Part shown: piece after piece, positions 51,393-61,052 of the stretch
How the letters are laid out: the number at the start of each line of letters is the position of its first letter
How positions within the stretch are numbered: position 1 is the first letter of the stretch
Assembly (NCBI GenBank): GCA_020851375.1
Contig: JADZCV010000044.1
Span: 62,001-126,000, forward strand
Reading direction: 5' to 3'
Length of the DNA stretch: 64,000 nt
DNA from: Nitrospirota bacterium
Lineage (GTDB): Bacteria > Nitrospirota > 9FT-COMBO-42-15 > HDB-SIOI813
The notes under the pieces: model-generated
The model's input: only the letters and a program-made list of their open reading frames with translations
The model's database searches: none
Told to the model about the DNA's origin: nothing
Translations under genes and position numbers: made by a program

Positions 51393-52128
51393 ATCTCTTT
51401 ATATCTATCAGTTTCTTCCCTGTTACATGACCTATGTGCAGATCAAGTATTCCCCTCATCTCACTCTTGATACTCTCAGCAAGTCTGAACCTGCTGATAT
51501 GACTGCTCACCAGTGTCTGCCATCTGCGCATCACTGCTATGGTGCCCCCGCTTGTCAGGATCCCCCTGCTGCCGGTCTTAGCAATGCATACAGGACATAT
51601 AAGTCCTCCTTCGGCTATTGAAACAGTTATTGTTGGGGCTGCTACAGCCCTGCTGCACTTTACACAACCGTCAAAGCGAAGCCCAAGCCCGGACAAGTTG
51701 AGTATCTGGATCTGATAAAAAAAGAGTATATTATCTATATGATCTCCGGAAGATATCCTTTCAAGAGATCTGAGCAGGAGGGCAAATATGGCCCTGTTAG
51801 GGTCTTCGGGGGGGGTTATCTTTCTAAGTACATCCACCATACTTGATGAATGCAGGAGCAGATCAAGGTCTTCCCTTACCTCACTGAACGAAGCTACTAT
51901 ATCTGCTGACTCAATGCGAAAGAAAGAACCATGACGTTTTCTGAAGAGGCCGAGCCTGCAATGCGTAAATGGCTCAAGTGAGCCTCCGAACCTGTTTTTA
52001 AAACTCCTTGCCCCCTTTGCAATACAGTCAATCCTGCCAAGGTCTTCAGTAAAAATACCAACAATCCTGTCATACTCGCCCATAGGACGGCTGTTGAGTA
52101 TAATACCGGATGTCTTTATCAGTGGCAT
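51385..52128 (-). CDS. recO: DNA repair protein RecO
   Basis: Recombination mediator that helps load RecA on gapped DNA. It has 247 residues. An N-terminal OB fold (GIILNSRPMGEYDRIVGIFTEDLGRI) is followed by a helical domain and a zinc site FDGCVKC ... CPVC. It lies eight bases after mgtE and ends inside the palindrome. Confidence 0.92.
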   Translation of the reverse strand: MPLIKTSGIILNSRPMGEYDRIVGIFTEDLGRIDCIAKGARSFKNRFGGSLEPFTHCRLGLFRKRHGSFFRIESADIVASFSEVREDLDLLLHSSSMVDVLRKITPPEDPNRAIFALLLRSLERISSGDHIDNILFFYQIQILNLSGLGLRFDGCVKCSRAVAAPTITVSIAEGGLICPVCIAKTGSRGILTSGGTIAVMRRWQTLVSSHISRFRLAESIKSEMRGILDLHIGHVTGKKLIDIKRYS

Positions 52129-52136
52129 AACTTTAC

Positions 52137-53492
52137 CTATAAATAAGAAAGCATAACCGTCGCAACCGTAAGATATATCGAAAATCCGACTATGTCTGTC
52201 AACGTTGTCACTACAGGTCCGGATGCGATTGCAGGGTCTACCTTGAATACCTTAAAGATAACAGGCATCATTGTGCCAAGCGATGATGCAACAAAAACAG
52301 AGGTAACCATCGCACTGCCAACTACCAGGCCAAGCATGGCGCGGCCATGCCATATATAGACTGCTATTCCAATTATCGTGCCGCATACTGCGCCTATCAG
52401 GAGAGCCACCCGGAACTCCTTTAACAATACCCTCAGGGCATTGGTCACCTCAACACGGCCTGTAGCAAGGCCACGGGTAATTACTGTTGAAGATTGCACG
52501 CCTACATTGCCGGATACAGCGCTGATAATTGGTGCAAAGGAAACAAGGGCAATTATCTGTTCAAGTGTCGCCTTAAAATGCCACAGGACAGCGCCCACCA
52601 CGAACTCACCAAGGATTGTGACGATAAGCCACGGCAGCCGGAATCGTGCAACCCTCAAAGGGGAACTGGTAAATATATATTCATCATCTTCCGTGCCTGC
52701 CATCTTCAGTATGTCTTCAGTCGCCTCTTCACGTATAACATCTATTACATCATCCACAGTGACGATGCCGGCAAGCCTGTCTTCCTTGTCTACAACCGGG
52801 ATAGCGAGTATGTTGTACCTCGCCACAAGACGCGCAACCTCTTCCTGATCAACACCTGTATTTACCCGAATGACCTCAGTGTCCATGATCTCACGAAGCC
52901 TCGTATATGGCGGGACAAGGAGAAGCTTTCTGAGGGAAACGACCCCCACTAACTTACCGGCCTCATCAACGACATAGACATAGAAAACCATTTCAACTTC
53001 TCCTGCCTCCTGCAGTTTTTTTATTGCGTCCTGAACACTCATGTCCTCTCTGAGTGAAAACACCTTGGTGTTCATGATGCCGCCGGCAGTCTCGGCAGGA
53101 TACTGCAGCAGCTCCTTTACAGCCTCATACTCCCTGACCCCCATCAGGGTCAGGACCTCATGCCCCTTTTCATCCGGCAGGTCTGCAAATATATCTGCCA
53201 CATCATCCGATGGTATGTGCCGCAGAAGCTGAACGATCTCATAGGGCGGGATCATCTCGAGGACGGCCCGCCTGCTCCCTTCATCCATCTCACTTATGAG
53301 CAATCCCCTCGTCCTGCTCTCTTTAAGGAGGCCGAATATGGTGTTTTTCTCTTTGGCATCAAGATTTCTGAACAGCCTCGCAAGGTCAGCCGGGTGCATG
53401 CGGTTGGCCATGTTGGCTAAATTGGCTATGGCCCCGCGATGGAGAAACTTTCTTACTGTCCAGACAAGCTGATCAAATTTTACAACTGCCAC
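52137..53492 (-). CDS. mgtE: Magnesium transporter MgtE
   Basis: Mg2+-gated magnesium channel, 451 residues. An N-domain of helical repeats (HPADLARLFRNLDAKEKN) is followed by two CBS domains (about 135-255), a connecting helix and five C-terminal membrane helices. The helices carry FAPIISAVSGNVGVQSSTVITRGLA and a final GPVVTTLTDIVGFSIYL, the pore signatures. It is in the era-mgtE-recO row. Confidence 0.94.
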   Translation of the reverse strand: MAVVKFDQLVWTVRKFLHRGAIANLANMANRMHPADLARLFRNLDAKEKNTIFGLLKESRTRGLLISEMDEGSRRAVLEMIPPYEIVQLLRHIPSDDVADIFADLPDEKGHEVLTLMGVREYEAVKELLQYPAETAGGIMNTKVFSLREDMSVQDAIKKLQEAGEVEMVFYVYVVDEAGKLVGVVSLRKLLLVPPYTRLREIMDTEVIRVNTGVDQEEVARLVARYNILAIPVVDKEDRLAGIVTVDDVIDVIREEATEDILKMAGTEDDEYIFTSSPLRVARFRLPWLIVTILGEFVVGAVLWHFKATLEQIIALVSFAPIISAVSGNVGVQSSTVITRGLATGRVEVTNALRVLLKEFRVALLIGAVCGTIIGIAVYIWHGRAMLGLVVGSAMVTSVFVASSLGTMMPVIFKVFKVDPAIASGPVVTTLTDIVGFSIYLTVATVMLSYL

Positions 53493-53516
53493 AAACCCAC
53501 CCTCGCCTTCCCATCT

Positions 53517-54416
53517 CTATATTTTATAACCCAGCTGTCTTAAGACCGCGTCATCCCCGCGCCAGCCTGATTTAACCTTTACCCATAACTCGAGAAAGAC
53601 CTTTATACCCATGACAGCCTCCAGCTCCTGTCTTGCAAGCTGTCCGACCTTCTTTAACACAGCCCCGCCCTTTCCTATTACAATCCCCTTCTGTGAGTCT
53701 TTATCTACAAAAATTACCGCCCTGATAAATGCCACATTTTTCTCCTTATCCTCCCTGAACTCTTCAATCCCAACAGCTGCCGAATATGGTATCTCCTCAT
53801 AAGTAAGCTGAAAAATCTTCTCCCGCACAAGCTCTGCAGCTATAAACCTCATCGGCTGGTCTGTCACTGCATCCTCCGGGAAGTACTGCGGACCTTCCGG
53901 AAGCCGCTTCACAATAGCCTCAAAAAGGCCGGACATGTTATCACCATGAAGGGCTGACAGCGGGAATATCTCAGTAAAGTTATACAACCGGCTGTATTCG
54001 GCGATAAGCGGCAGAAGCGAACTCTTCGGCACGAGGTCTATCTTGTTTATAAGGAGAAACACAGGCCTCTTGACATCCCGCAGTCTTTCTATGATATACC
54101 TGTCACCACCTCCGGCTGCCTCAGCGGCCTCAGTCATGAACAGTACTATATCCACTTCATCAAGGGTATGAAGGGCTGTCTTTACCATGTATTCATTCAG
54201 CTTGTGTTTTGGTTTGTGAATGCCCGGGGTGTCTATAAAAATAACCTGCATGCCCGGGAGCGTCCTGATGCCAAGTATCCTGTTTCTCGTCGTCTGCGGC
54301 TTATCAGAGACGATAGATACCTTCTCTTCAAGTATGGCGTTCAAAAGCGTGGATTTCCCGACATTTGGCCTCCCTATTATGGAGACAAACCCTGATTTAT
54401 ATGTATTTCCGGACAT
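53517..54416 (-). CDS. era: GTPase Era
   Basis: Ribosome-assembly GTPase binding the 3' end of 16S rRNA. About 299 residues. G1 GRPNVGKSTLLN, G2 region TTRNRILGI, G3 DTPGIHKPKHKLN and G4 NKID are clear, and the C-terminal KH domain carries the conserved GKGGAVLKKVGQLARQELE. ATG 54416 is used; the TTG before it is unlikely. The promoter runs right up to the ATG. Confidence 0.95.
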   Translation of the reverse strand: MSGNTYKSGFVSIIGRPNVGKSTLLNAILEEKVSIVSDKPQTTRNRILGIRTLPGMQVIFIDTPGIHKPKHKLNEYMVKTALHTLDEVDIVLFMTEAAEAAGGGDRYIIERLRDVKRPVFLLINKIDLVPKSSLLPLIAEYSRLYNFTEIFPLSALHGDNMSGLFEAIVKRLPEGPQYFPEDAVTDQPMRFIAAELVREKIFQLTYEEIPYSAAVGIEEFREDKEKNVAFIRAVIFVDKDSQKGIVIGKGGAVLKKVGQLARQELEAVMGIKVFLELWVKVKSGWRGDDAVLRQLGYKI

Positions 54417-54422
54417 CAAAAC

Positions 54423-54452
54423 AATTTAGCACATTTCGGAAATAAGTGGCAA
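54423..54452 (-). promoter_or_regulatory. Predicted promoter of era
   Basis: Minus strand: TTGCCA (54447-54452), an 18-base spacer, TAAATT (54423-54428) preceded by TGC (extended -10). It ends six bases before the start codon. Confidence 0.5.
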
Positions 54453-54467
54453 GAAAAACCGGAGGTT

Positions 54468-55757
54468 CTATGCAGACTGCTGAGCTGAAAGCCCGCCGAT
54501 GATACACATGTTTCTACCGCTGTTCTTTGCAATGTAAAGACTGGAATCAGCTTCTTTAATTATCTGTTCCACCGTGCTCTTCCCTGCAGAATCGGAAACG
54601 CCAATACTTATGGTAAGAGGCCTGGCCAGCCCTGCAAAATGATGTCCCTCAACAACCTCCCGAAGCCTCTCTACCAGTGACAATACCCCGGACTTCGTTG
54701 TGTACGGTGATATTATCGCAAACTCCTCTCCGCCGTAGCGGGCAACAATATCTGTGTCCCTAACACAATTCTTAATTACCAAAACCAGCTCCTTAAGGAC
54801 TGAATCTCCGGTCTGATGACCCAGCGTGTCATTTATTTTCTTGAAGTAATCTATATCAATAATCGAAAGGGAATAAATGGTTCCATGCCGTGTATACCGG
54901 CTCATCTCCTCTCCGATTCTTATATCAAAATATCTCCTGTTATATGCGCTGGTAAGAGAGTCCACGATTGATAATTCTGACGTGGATCTTTGAACTTCAT
55001 GCACCTTTTCGACAAGTGTCCTGACGGTTGCTTCAATCTCTTTCTCGCACAGGGTCTCTTTCAGGTTCGGCTGATAGTCATAGTCACCTTTTTTCATCGC
55101 GGCCAAATAGGGCAAAAGCCTGCTGCAGGACTTGCAGGAATAGAAATGCATGATGGAGAGCGCTACTATCATCAACCAGGATAATATACCCGTAACATTC
55201 CTTATCCACCTCATCTTCGATGTTACTGTAGAAAGGAATACAGTTACTGTCGCGGCCTCTTCATCTATACGATTGTCAATCTCGTTCATGAAGAACTCCA
55301 TTCTCTCTCCCACTTCAATGGCCTCATCGAGTTTCCGCCTCCTCACTGTGGCGTCTTTTGCTGCAATTACTCCGTTGACGTGCGATATAAATTGCGGATA
55401 GAGTTTCTGAAGAGCCTCTGCAGAATTGGCATATTCCCTGAAAGACTTGTCATCCTTTCCGGCATAGAATATGAAGTTTATTTCACGTGACAGGCCTTCC
55501 ATACCACGTTCAACGTGGTCTATATGTGGTTTAATCGGTACAGCATCAGCTGATGTACCGTATTCGAGGCTGTAAATACCCTCCTTGATAGCAGTGATGT
55601 GGTAGAGTATTTCGTGGGCATTAAACAGTATACCTACATGTTTATCATATATTTCAACCTCTTCATCTACCTTTTGTGCAAGATACTCGGAAATGGCAAA
55701 GATGATGACAAATGTAATAGATGCAAAAAAAAGGTATGCCTTTACCCTGTCTTTCAC
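54468..55757 (-). CDS. Membrane-bound diguanylate cyclase (GGDEF domain)
   Basis: Makes cyclic di-GMP. It has 429 residues from a GTG start. Helix 1 (about 8-26), a periplasmic four-helix-bundle-like sensor of about 155 residues and helix 2 (about 185-206) lead to a cytoplasmic GGDEF domain with active-site GGEEF at 342-346. An intact inhibitory I-site RDTD lies at 333-336, exactly five residues upstream, so product inhibition is expected. The periplasmic domain is not recognised; its ligand is unknown. Confidence 0.92.
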   Translation of the reverse strand: MKDRVKAYLFFASITFVIIFAISEYLAQKVDEEVEIYDKHVGILFNAHEILYHITAIKEGIYSLEYGTSADAVPIKPHIDHVERGMEGLSREINFIFYAGKDDKSFREYANSAEALQKLYPQFISHVNGVIAAKDATVRRRKLDEAIEVGERMEFFMNEIDNRIDEEAATVTVFLSTVTSKMRWIRNVTGILSWLMIVALSIMHFYSCKSCSRLLPYLAAMKKGDYDYQPNLKETLCEKEIEATVRTLVEKVHEVQRSTSELSIVDSLTSAYNRRYFDIRIGEEMSRYTRHGTIYSLSIIDIDYFKKINDTLGHQTGDSVLKELVLVIKNCVRDTDIVARYGGEEFAIISPYTTKSGVLSLVERLREVVEGHHFAGLARPLTISIGVSDSAGKSTVEQIIKEADSSLYIAKNSGRNMCIIGGLSAQQSA

Positions 55758-55807
55758 GGTGAATTAATTATCGGTGTAAATAATATATACTGTAGCAATG
55801 AAACCTG

Positions 55808-55837
55808 TTGATTTTATTGGAGTTCATATAATATAAT
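55808..55837 (+). promoter_or_regulatory. Predicted promoter of nadA
   Basis: TTGATT (55808-55813), an 18-base spacer, perfect TATAAT (55832-55837), six bases before the nadA ATG; no ribosome site. Confidence 0.65.
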
Positions 55838-55843
55838 ATCATT

Positions 55844-56932
55844 ATGTCTGTGAGCGCTGTTAACCCTATTGAAGATTATCTGGACTTATCCGCAACAGAA
55901 CTTGATGACAGGATAACAAAGGCGCGAAAATCACTTGACAGACGCCTCCTTATATTGGGACATCACTACCAGCAGGATGACATAATCAGGTTCGCTGATT
56001 TCCGCGGTGATTCACTTAAACTATCTCAGCAGGCGGCTAAAAGTGACCGGGAGTTCATAATATTCTGCGGCGTGCACTTTATGGCAGAGACTGCAGACAT
56101 CGTCACAGGGGACAGCCAGAAGGTGATACTGCCTGACCTCACCGCCGGTTGTTCCATGGCGGACATGGCAGATATTTACAAAGTGGAAAAGGCATGGGAA
56201 GAAATAACAGGTATAACCGGTAACGATGGCCTTTTGCCGGTAACTTATATCAACTCTTCCGCCGAATTAAAGGCCTTCTGCGGAAAAAAGGGAGGCGCCA
56301 TTTGCACGTCTTCATCCGCAGAAAAGATCTTAAGATGGGCGCTTGGCGGGAATAAGAAGGTGTTCTTTTTCCCTGATGAGCACCTTGGCAGAAACAGTGC
56401 ATTTAAGATAGGCATCCCTGAAGATGAGATCATCGTGTGGCACAGGGAAGAACATCGCGGAGGAAACAGCACTGCAGGAATTGAAAAGGCAAGGGTCATC
56501 CTGTGGAATGGGTTCTGCAGCGTCCACATGCTCTTTCTGCCAAAACACATAGAATACTTCAGAGAAAAACATCCCGGCATAAACATCATTGTTCATCCTG
56601 AATGCCGCAGGGAGGTAGTTGAGTTATCAGATCTCTGCGGGTCTACAGAATACATTATCAACACAGTAAAGGCCGCCCCTTCAGGCACGGCATGGGCAAT
56701 AGGTACAGAGATCAACCTCGTAAACCGGCTTCGGAAAGAACAACCTGACAAGACTATATTCTTTCTGTCCCCAACGGTGTGTCTCTGTTCAACTATGTAC
56801 AGGATTGACCCACAGCATCTGTGCTGGTCGCTGGAAAACCTTGTGAACGGCAATGTAGTCAATCAAATCATCGTGCCTGAAGAAGAGAAGAAGTGGGCAA
56901 AGATAGCGCTGGCGAGGATGCTGGAGTTATAA
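55844..56932 (+). CDS. nadA: Quinolinate synthase NadA
   Basis: 4Fe-4S enzyme condensing iminoaspartate with dihydroxyacetone phosphate for NAD synthesis. It has 362 residues. LILGHHYQQDDI opens the first domain. The three cluster cysteines lie in AGCSMADM (Cys103), VHPECRREV (about 257) and SPTVCLCSTM (about 312). It appears to be transcribed alone from a leaderless promoter; no nadB or nadC is in the window. Confidence 0.95.
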   Translation: MSVSAVNPIEDYLDLSATELDDRITKARKSLDRRLLILGHHYQQDDIIRFADFRGDSLKLSQQAAKSDREFIIFCGVHFMAETADIVTGDSQKVILPDLTAGCSMADMADIYKVEKAWEEITGITGNDGLLPVTYINSSAELKAFCGKKGGAICTSSSAEKILRWALGGNKKVFFFPDEHLGRNSAFKIGIPEDEIIVWHREEHRGGNSTAGIEKARVILWNGFCSVHMLFLPKHIEYFREKHPGINIIVHPECRREVVELSDLCGSTEYIINTVKAAPSGTAWAIGTEINLVNRLRKEQPDKTIFFLSPTVCLCSTMYRIDPQHLCWSLENLVNGNVVNQIIVPEEEKKWAKIALARMLEL

Positions 56933-56937
56933 GAAGC

Positions 56938-56979
56938 GATGAGTTTGGTGGATTTCCAGATGAGTTTGGGGGATTTCCA
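56938..56979 (+). repeat. Tandem 21-base duplication
   Basis: Two head-to-tail copies of GATGAGTTTGGTGGATTTCCA with one mismatch, directly after nadA. It is followed by a nested hairpin (TGAACC..TGAGCC / GGCTCA..GGTTCA, about 56982-57015). Confidence 0.75.
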
Positions 56980-57022
56980 TGTGAACCGTCATGAGCCTCA
57001 GGCTCACCAGGGTTCATGAAAA

Positions 57023-57119
57023 CGTCATTCCCGCGTAAGCGGGAATCCAGACCGGGGCCTGGTTCTGGATTCCCACTGCCCGCTTAAATCATGCGGGGAC
57101 AGGTTCCGTGGGAATGACG
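57023..57119. repeat. REP/MITE-like element with CGTCATTCCC ends
   Basis: 97 bases with 10-base perfect terminal inverted repeats (CGTCATTCCC / GGGAATGACG) and an inner pair GGGAATCCAG / CTGGATTCCC. Sequences of this CGTCATTCCCGCG type recur as intergenic repeats in many bacterial genomes. No coding capacity. Confidence 0.75.
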
Positions 57120-57140
57120 GATACTTAGGAGTATTTTCGG

Positions 57141-57332
57141 ATGAAGCAATTTGATCAATTCAAGGCATCCATGCTCTTCTGTCAGGGATGCAAACAGGCA
57201 GTACCTGTACGGGAAAGGCTTCTGCTTGTCCTTGCAGACGGAGACCTTTATGATTACATGTGCGTCTACTGCGCCAGTTCAGTGGGATCACGGAAAGAGA
57301 CGCATACAAGAGAAGTGAAAATAGTCCCCTGA
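57141..57332 (+). CDS. Small two-CxxC protein, hypothetical
   Basis: Protein of 63 residues with two CxxC pairs (CQGC near 14 and CVYC near 41), suggesting a zinc-ribbon or small metal-binding fold. TAGGAG lies nine bases before the ATG. No family is recognised with certainty. It converges with fabI, with only six bases between the stops. Confidence 0.55.
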   Translation: MKQFDQFKASMLFCQGCKQAVPVRERLLLVLADGDLYDYMCVYCASSVGSRKETHTREVKIVP

Positions 57333-57338
57333 TTCCAT

Positions 57339-58109
57339 TTACATCCCGACTATATTATAGCCCCCGTCAACATAAATGATTTCGCCTGTCACACCGCTCC
57401 CAAGGTCACTGCAAAGATAAAGCGCGGTCTTTCCGACCTCGTCAGCCAGTACATTCCTTTTCAGCGGAGATTTCTCTGCTACATGCTGCAGCATCTCCCT
57501 GAAGCCGCCTATGCCGGAGGCAGCAAGGGTCTTTATGGGCCCGGGGGAAATGGTATTGACCCTGATGCCTTTGGGGCCGAGGTCCATGGCAAGATAACGA
57601 ACACTCGCCTCAAGGGCAGCCTTTGCAACACCCATGACATTGTAATTAGGCACCACCTTTTCTGATCCATAGTATGAAAGCGTAATTATGCTGCCTGGCC
57701 TGCCTTCCATTAAGGGCGCGGCATGCCTCACAACTGCCGCAAGAGAATAGACGCTGACATCCATTGCAATCCTGAATCCCTCCCTTGACGTATTAAGGTA
57801 CTCACCCTTCAACTCATCCCTGTTTGCAAATGCAATGGCATGAACGACAATATCAAGACCTCCGAATGTATTCCTGACCTTATTAAAGACATTCTCTATA
57901 TCGCTGTCACGGGTAACATCGCATGGTTCGATTATCCTTGCGCCTAGTCCTTCGGCGAGCGGTCTGACCCGCTTTTCAAGAACTTCACCGGCGTATGTGA
58001 ATGCAAGCTCCGCCCCTTCCCTGTGGAGGGCCTCCGCTATAGCCCATGCAATGCTCCGCTCATTTGCAACACCAAAGACAATACCCTTCTTTCCGGAAAG
58101 AAGACCCAT
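57339..58109 (-). CDS. fabI: Enoyl-ACP reductase FabI
   Basis: Reduces enoyl-ACP in the last step of each fatty-acid elongation cycle, using NAD(P)H. About 256 residues from ATG 58109 (GGAGG site). It is a divergent short-chain dehydrogenase: [13 protein letters not shown] cofactor loop, [11 protein letters not shown], the active-site pair in [21 protein letters not shown] (Tyr-x6-Lys), and [14 protein letters not shown]. The frame continues to 58136 without support. Confidence 0.94.
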   Translation of the reverse strand: MGLLSGKKGIVFGVANERSIAWAIAEALHREGAELAFTYAGEVLEKRVRPLAEGLGARIIEPCDVTRDSDIENVFNKVRNTFGGLDIVVHAIAFANRDELKGEYLNTSREGFRIAMDVSVYSLAAVVRHAAPLMEGRPGSIITLSYYGSEKVVPNYNVMGVAKAALEASVRYLAMDLGPKGIRVNTISPGPIKTLAASGIGGFREMLQHVAEKSPLKRNVLADEVGKTALYLCSDLGSGVTGEIIYVDGGYNIVGM

Positions 58110-58142
58110 ACCTGTTTTCCTCCACAGTTGACTCAAATTAGT

Positions 58143-58886
58143 TTACAATAAGTTCACAACCAGTGTAACCGCCATGATCCGGTCAGCGTACTCTGCCCCG
58201 CCAGCAGGTTCATTGTCATATTTTACCTGATAGCTGGTCTTTAATGAAAGGATACTGTTGAGGGCAGCAATAATGGCTGTTTCAGAATTTATGTTATAGT
58301 TTTCACTGTCCTCAAAATCATGCAGGTATTCAACAGTTTGCTCAAACTTGTTCTTTTCTGAAAAGAGATATGCATATTTGGCAAATATACGGCCGCCGGT
58401 GTAGTTGTTATCTGTATTGTCGGAATAACTATCCATCGTGTAATTGATTCCGCCTTCGGCATCTAAAATATGGCTGGGTCCGGCCAGGATTTTATAGCCA
58501 AGACCTGCGCCAAGATAGTACCTGTCATCTATGTTTGCAAAAACGTCCCGCAGCCACTGCACATCGGCAAATGTATACAGCCTGCTTTCTATCCTGTAAT
58601 CGAGACGGAGTGATGTCATATATCTCTCCGCCGTATCCTTGCCTTCCTGCGAAGATTTCAGCGCCTCGATCTTCCATGTCGTAGTGATATAATCAATGGG
58701 TGTGTATTTCAATGAATTTACCAGCAACATCGTGGTCAGGTCTGTATTCCCCTGCGTATTGATGTAAGACAGTTGAGCCACGTCAGTAATCTTCTTTGGA
58801 TCCGGCGTCTCAGCCGATGCCTTGAGAGGCAGGAATAATACCAGCATTAAGACAGCGGCAAAGGCAATCCTGGTTTTACGAAACAT
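58143..58886 (-). CDS. DUF481-family outer-membrane protein
   Basis: Predicted beta-barrel protein of about 247 residues with a signal peptide (ALMLVLFLPLKASA-type, cut near residue 26). DUF481 members (for example YdiY) are called salt-induced outer-membrane proteins. Typical alternation of aromatic and polar residues, YLGAGLGYKI and a final VTLVVNLL strand are visible. ATG 58886 is chosen for ribosome-site spacing. Confidence 0.8.
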   Translation of the reverse strand: MFRKTRIAFAAVLMLVLFLPLKASAETPDPKKITDVAQLSYINTQGNTDLTTMLLVNSLKYTPIDYITTTWKIEALKSSQEGKDTAERYMTSLRLDYRIESRLYTFADVQWLRDVFANIDDRYYLGAGLGYKILAGPSHILDAEGGINYTMDSYSDNTDNNYTGGRIFAKYAYLFSEKNKFEQTVEYLHDFEDSENYNINSETAIIAALNSILSLKTSYQVKYDNEPAGGAEYADRIMAVTLVVNLL

Positions 58887-58905
58887 CTGCATTCCTCCTG
58901 TTCAG

Positions 58906-59307
58906 TTATTTAGATCTCAATATATCCCTGATCTCTGTGAGCAGGGTCTCTTCCTTCGAAGGACCCGGCGGTGCCGATACAGCGGCCTCCTCTTTCCGTT
59001 TAAGGGCATTTATTGCCTTTACCAGCAGAAATATGGCAAAGGCAACAATGGTAAAATCCACCACCGTCTGAATAAACTTGCCGTATTTGAACGTAACGGC
59101 AGGAGCGCCGCCTGATGCAGCCTTCATTATAATTGTAAGGTCTGTAAAATCCACGCCGCCTACAATCAGACCAACAGGCGGCATGATGACGTCTTCAACG
59201 AGGGATGCGACTATCTTGCCAAAGGCAGCGCCAATAATGATACCTACAGCCATGTCAACGACATTCCCCTTTACAGCAAAGGATTTAAATTCCTGAATGA
59301 AACCCAT
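58906..59307 (-). CDS. mscL: Large-conductance mechanosensitive channel MscL
   Basis: Homopentameric osmotic safety valve. It has 133 residues: [31 protein letters not shown] forms the amphipathic N-terminal helix and pore-lining TM1, followed by the periplasmic loop, TM2 ([19 protein letters not shown]) and a cytoplasmic helix [18 protein letters not shown] precedes the ATG. Confidence 0.96.
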   Translation of the reverse strand: MGFIQEFKSFAVKGNVVDMAVGIIIGAAFGKIVASLVEDVIMPPVGLIVGGVDFTDLTIIMKAASGGAPAVTFKYGKFIQTVVDFTIVAFAIFLLVKAINALKRKEEAAVSAPPGPSKEETLLTEIRDILRSK

Positions 59308-59325
59308 ATATCCTCCTTCCGTCTT

Positions 59326-60742
59326 TTACTGTACCTTAACCATAGTATCTATAACCGCTTCAACCCTGCGGTTTTGCTGACGGCCTAAGGCAGTTGAATT
59401 GTCAGCAACAGGTTTTGAAGGCCCATATCCCTTAGCGCTAATCCTTGAAGCATCTATTCCAAACTTTTCAATGAGGTATTTTTTTACAGCGTCTGCGCGC
59501 CTTTGAGATAATTTTATATTAGATTCTTCCCTGCCAGTATTATCAGTATGACCGCCTATCTCAACAGTCGTAACAGGATATTTGATCATAAAGTCTGCAA
59601 GCCTCCTAACCTCATCACTATATTGAGGCTTTATGTCTGCTTTAGCCGTGTCAAACTCGATATTAAGAGTGATAGACACCTTTTCCGGAAGCGCACAACC
59701 ACTGTCATCCACCGGGGTTTTGGGTCTCGTATCAGGACATTTGTCGAGGTAGTCCGCCACACCATCGCCGTCCGAATCAAGGGGGCAGCCAGACGCGTCA
59801 ACCTTCACACCAGCAGGGGTGCCGGGACACCTGTCCTGTGAATCTGCGATGCCGTCTCCATCTGAATCTGCAGGACACCCGCTTGAATCCACCGCTACGC
59901 CCACCGTCGTATCCGGACATTTATCCATGCTATCAGACACACCATCACCATCGCTGTCAACCGGACATCCGCTGGAGTCAACCCGCACACCGGCAGGTGT
60001 TCCCGGACACTTGTCAAGGTAGTCGGCAACACCATCCCCATCCGTATCTACAGGACATCCTGACGAATCAACCCTTACACCAACCGGTGTACCAGGGCAA
60101 TGATCAATCTCGTTTCTTACACCGTCGCCATCATCATCTTTCGGTGCCTGGACCGGCTCAGGCGCTTTTGTAACCTGCATCTTCTCCTCTGATACCGGTT
60201 TCTTTCCTAATGGAATTGCCCACGTCAGGCCGGCAAGCCAGTCATTGAAATGGTCTTCAGTAGAGATACTGGAATCATCCCCATCATAGCGGTGCCGCAC
60301 ATCAAGTCGCCCCTGTATTCGCTGTTGAATAACTAAGTCCGAGTCCAAGTTCAGCCATCAGGTTCGTACTCCTGGTCCCCGGCACCGTGGTCCTGAGGGC
60401 GCCTATGCCCAGGACACCATATGGAGAGAGTTGGGCATGCTGTGTAAAGAAGTAGAGGGCATTTAAACTTAATCCCCTCTGCCTGAAGTCATTGCTTTTC
60501 CCTGAAATGGACAGATTATCAATCAGGATATCCAGCTCAGCGCTCCATTCTCTGCTAATTGCCTTTCCAATGCCAAGCCTGAAGCCCGCGTCATTGTCTG
60601 CATTCCGGTCATTGTCTGCAAAGATATAATTGACGCCAGGCGCAATGTACCATCTCGTATCAACAGGCTCTTCAGCCATAACGGCTGTTGACCCGGTCAA
60701 TAGGGCAAATACCACAAAAAGAAATATAATTTTGATCTTCAT
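59326..60742 (-). pseudogene. OmpA-family protein with TSP3 repeats, split by a frameshift
   Basis: One gene in two frames. The first part (60742 to about 60310) has a signal peptide (FALLTGSTAVMA) and most of an eight-stranded barrel. The second part (to 59326) continues the barrel (RLDVRHRYDGDDSS). It then has five thrombospondin type-3 calcium-binding repeats (DxDGDGVxDxxDxCPxTP), and an OmpA C-terminal peptidoglycan-binding domain with IEFDTAKADIKP and GHTDNTG. The frames join at a run of four C (60310-60313); removing one base restores continuity. It may be a true null allele, phase variation or a sequencing error. AAGGAGA precedes the ATG. Confidence 0.85.
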
Positions 60743-60841
60743 GGCGCTTCTCCTTTCAAAAAGAAGTGATAGAAATGAATATCCTGTTCGAAAGCACGAA
60801 GCAAAAACAAAGGTGAGTCAGGAATACTTAGGCTATTGAAT

Positions 60842-60870
60842 ACAATATCAGGACAATTTTTGCATGTCAA
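60842..60870 (-). promoter_or_regulatory. Predicted promoter of the OmpA-family gene
   Basis: Minus strand: TTGACA (60865-60870), a 17-base spacer, TATTGT (60842-60847). The leader is about 90 bases. Confidence 0.6.
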
Positions 60871-60912
60871 CCAAATATTAGCCGTTTGTCAAAAAGCAGG
60901 CCTATCATATAC

Positions 60913-60941
60913 TTGACAACAAATAAGCATAAATGTAACAT
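60913..60941 (+). promoter_or_regulatory. Predicted promoter of tRNA-Ala
   Basis: TTGACA (60913-60918), a 17-base spacer, TAACAT (60936-60941), about 22 bases before the tRNA. Confidence 0.65.
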
Positions 60942-60963
60942 TGCCGAAGCATTAAGAAACTAT

Positions 60964-61039
<76 letters not shown>

Positions 61040-61052
61040 GGGAAATCAGGGG

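Noticed and set aside
59757-60112. DNA-level repeats resembling a tandem array
   Set aside because: They are the codons of the thrombospondin type-3 repeats of the OmpA-family gene, not an independent element.
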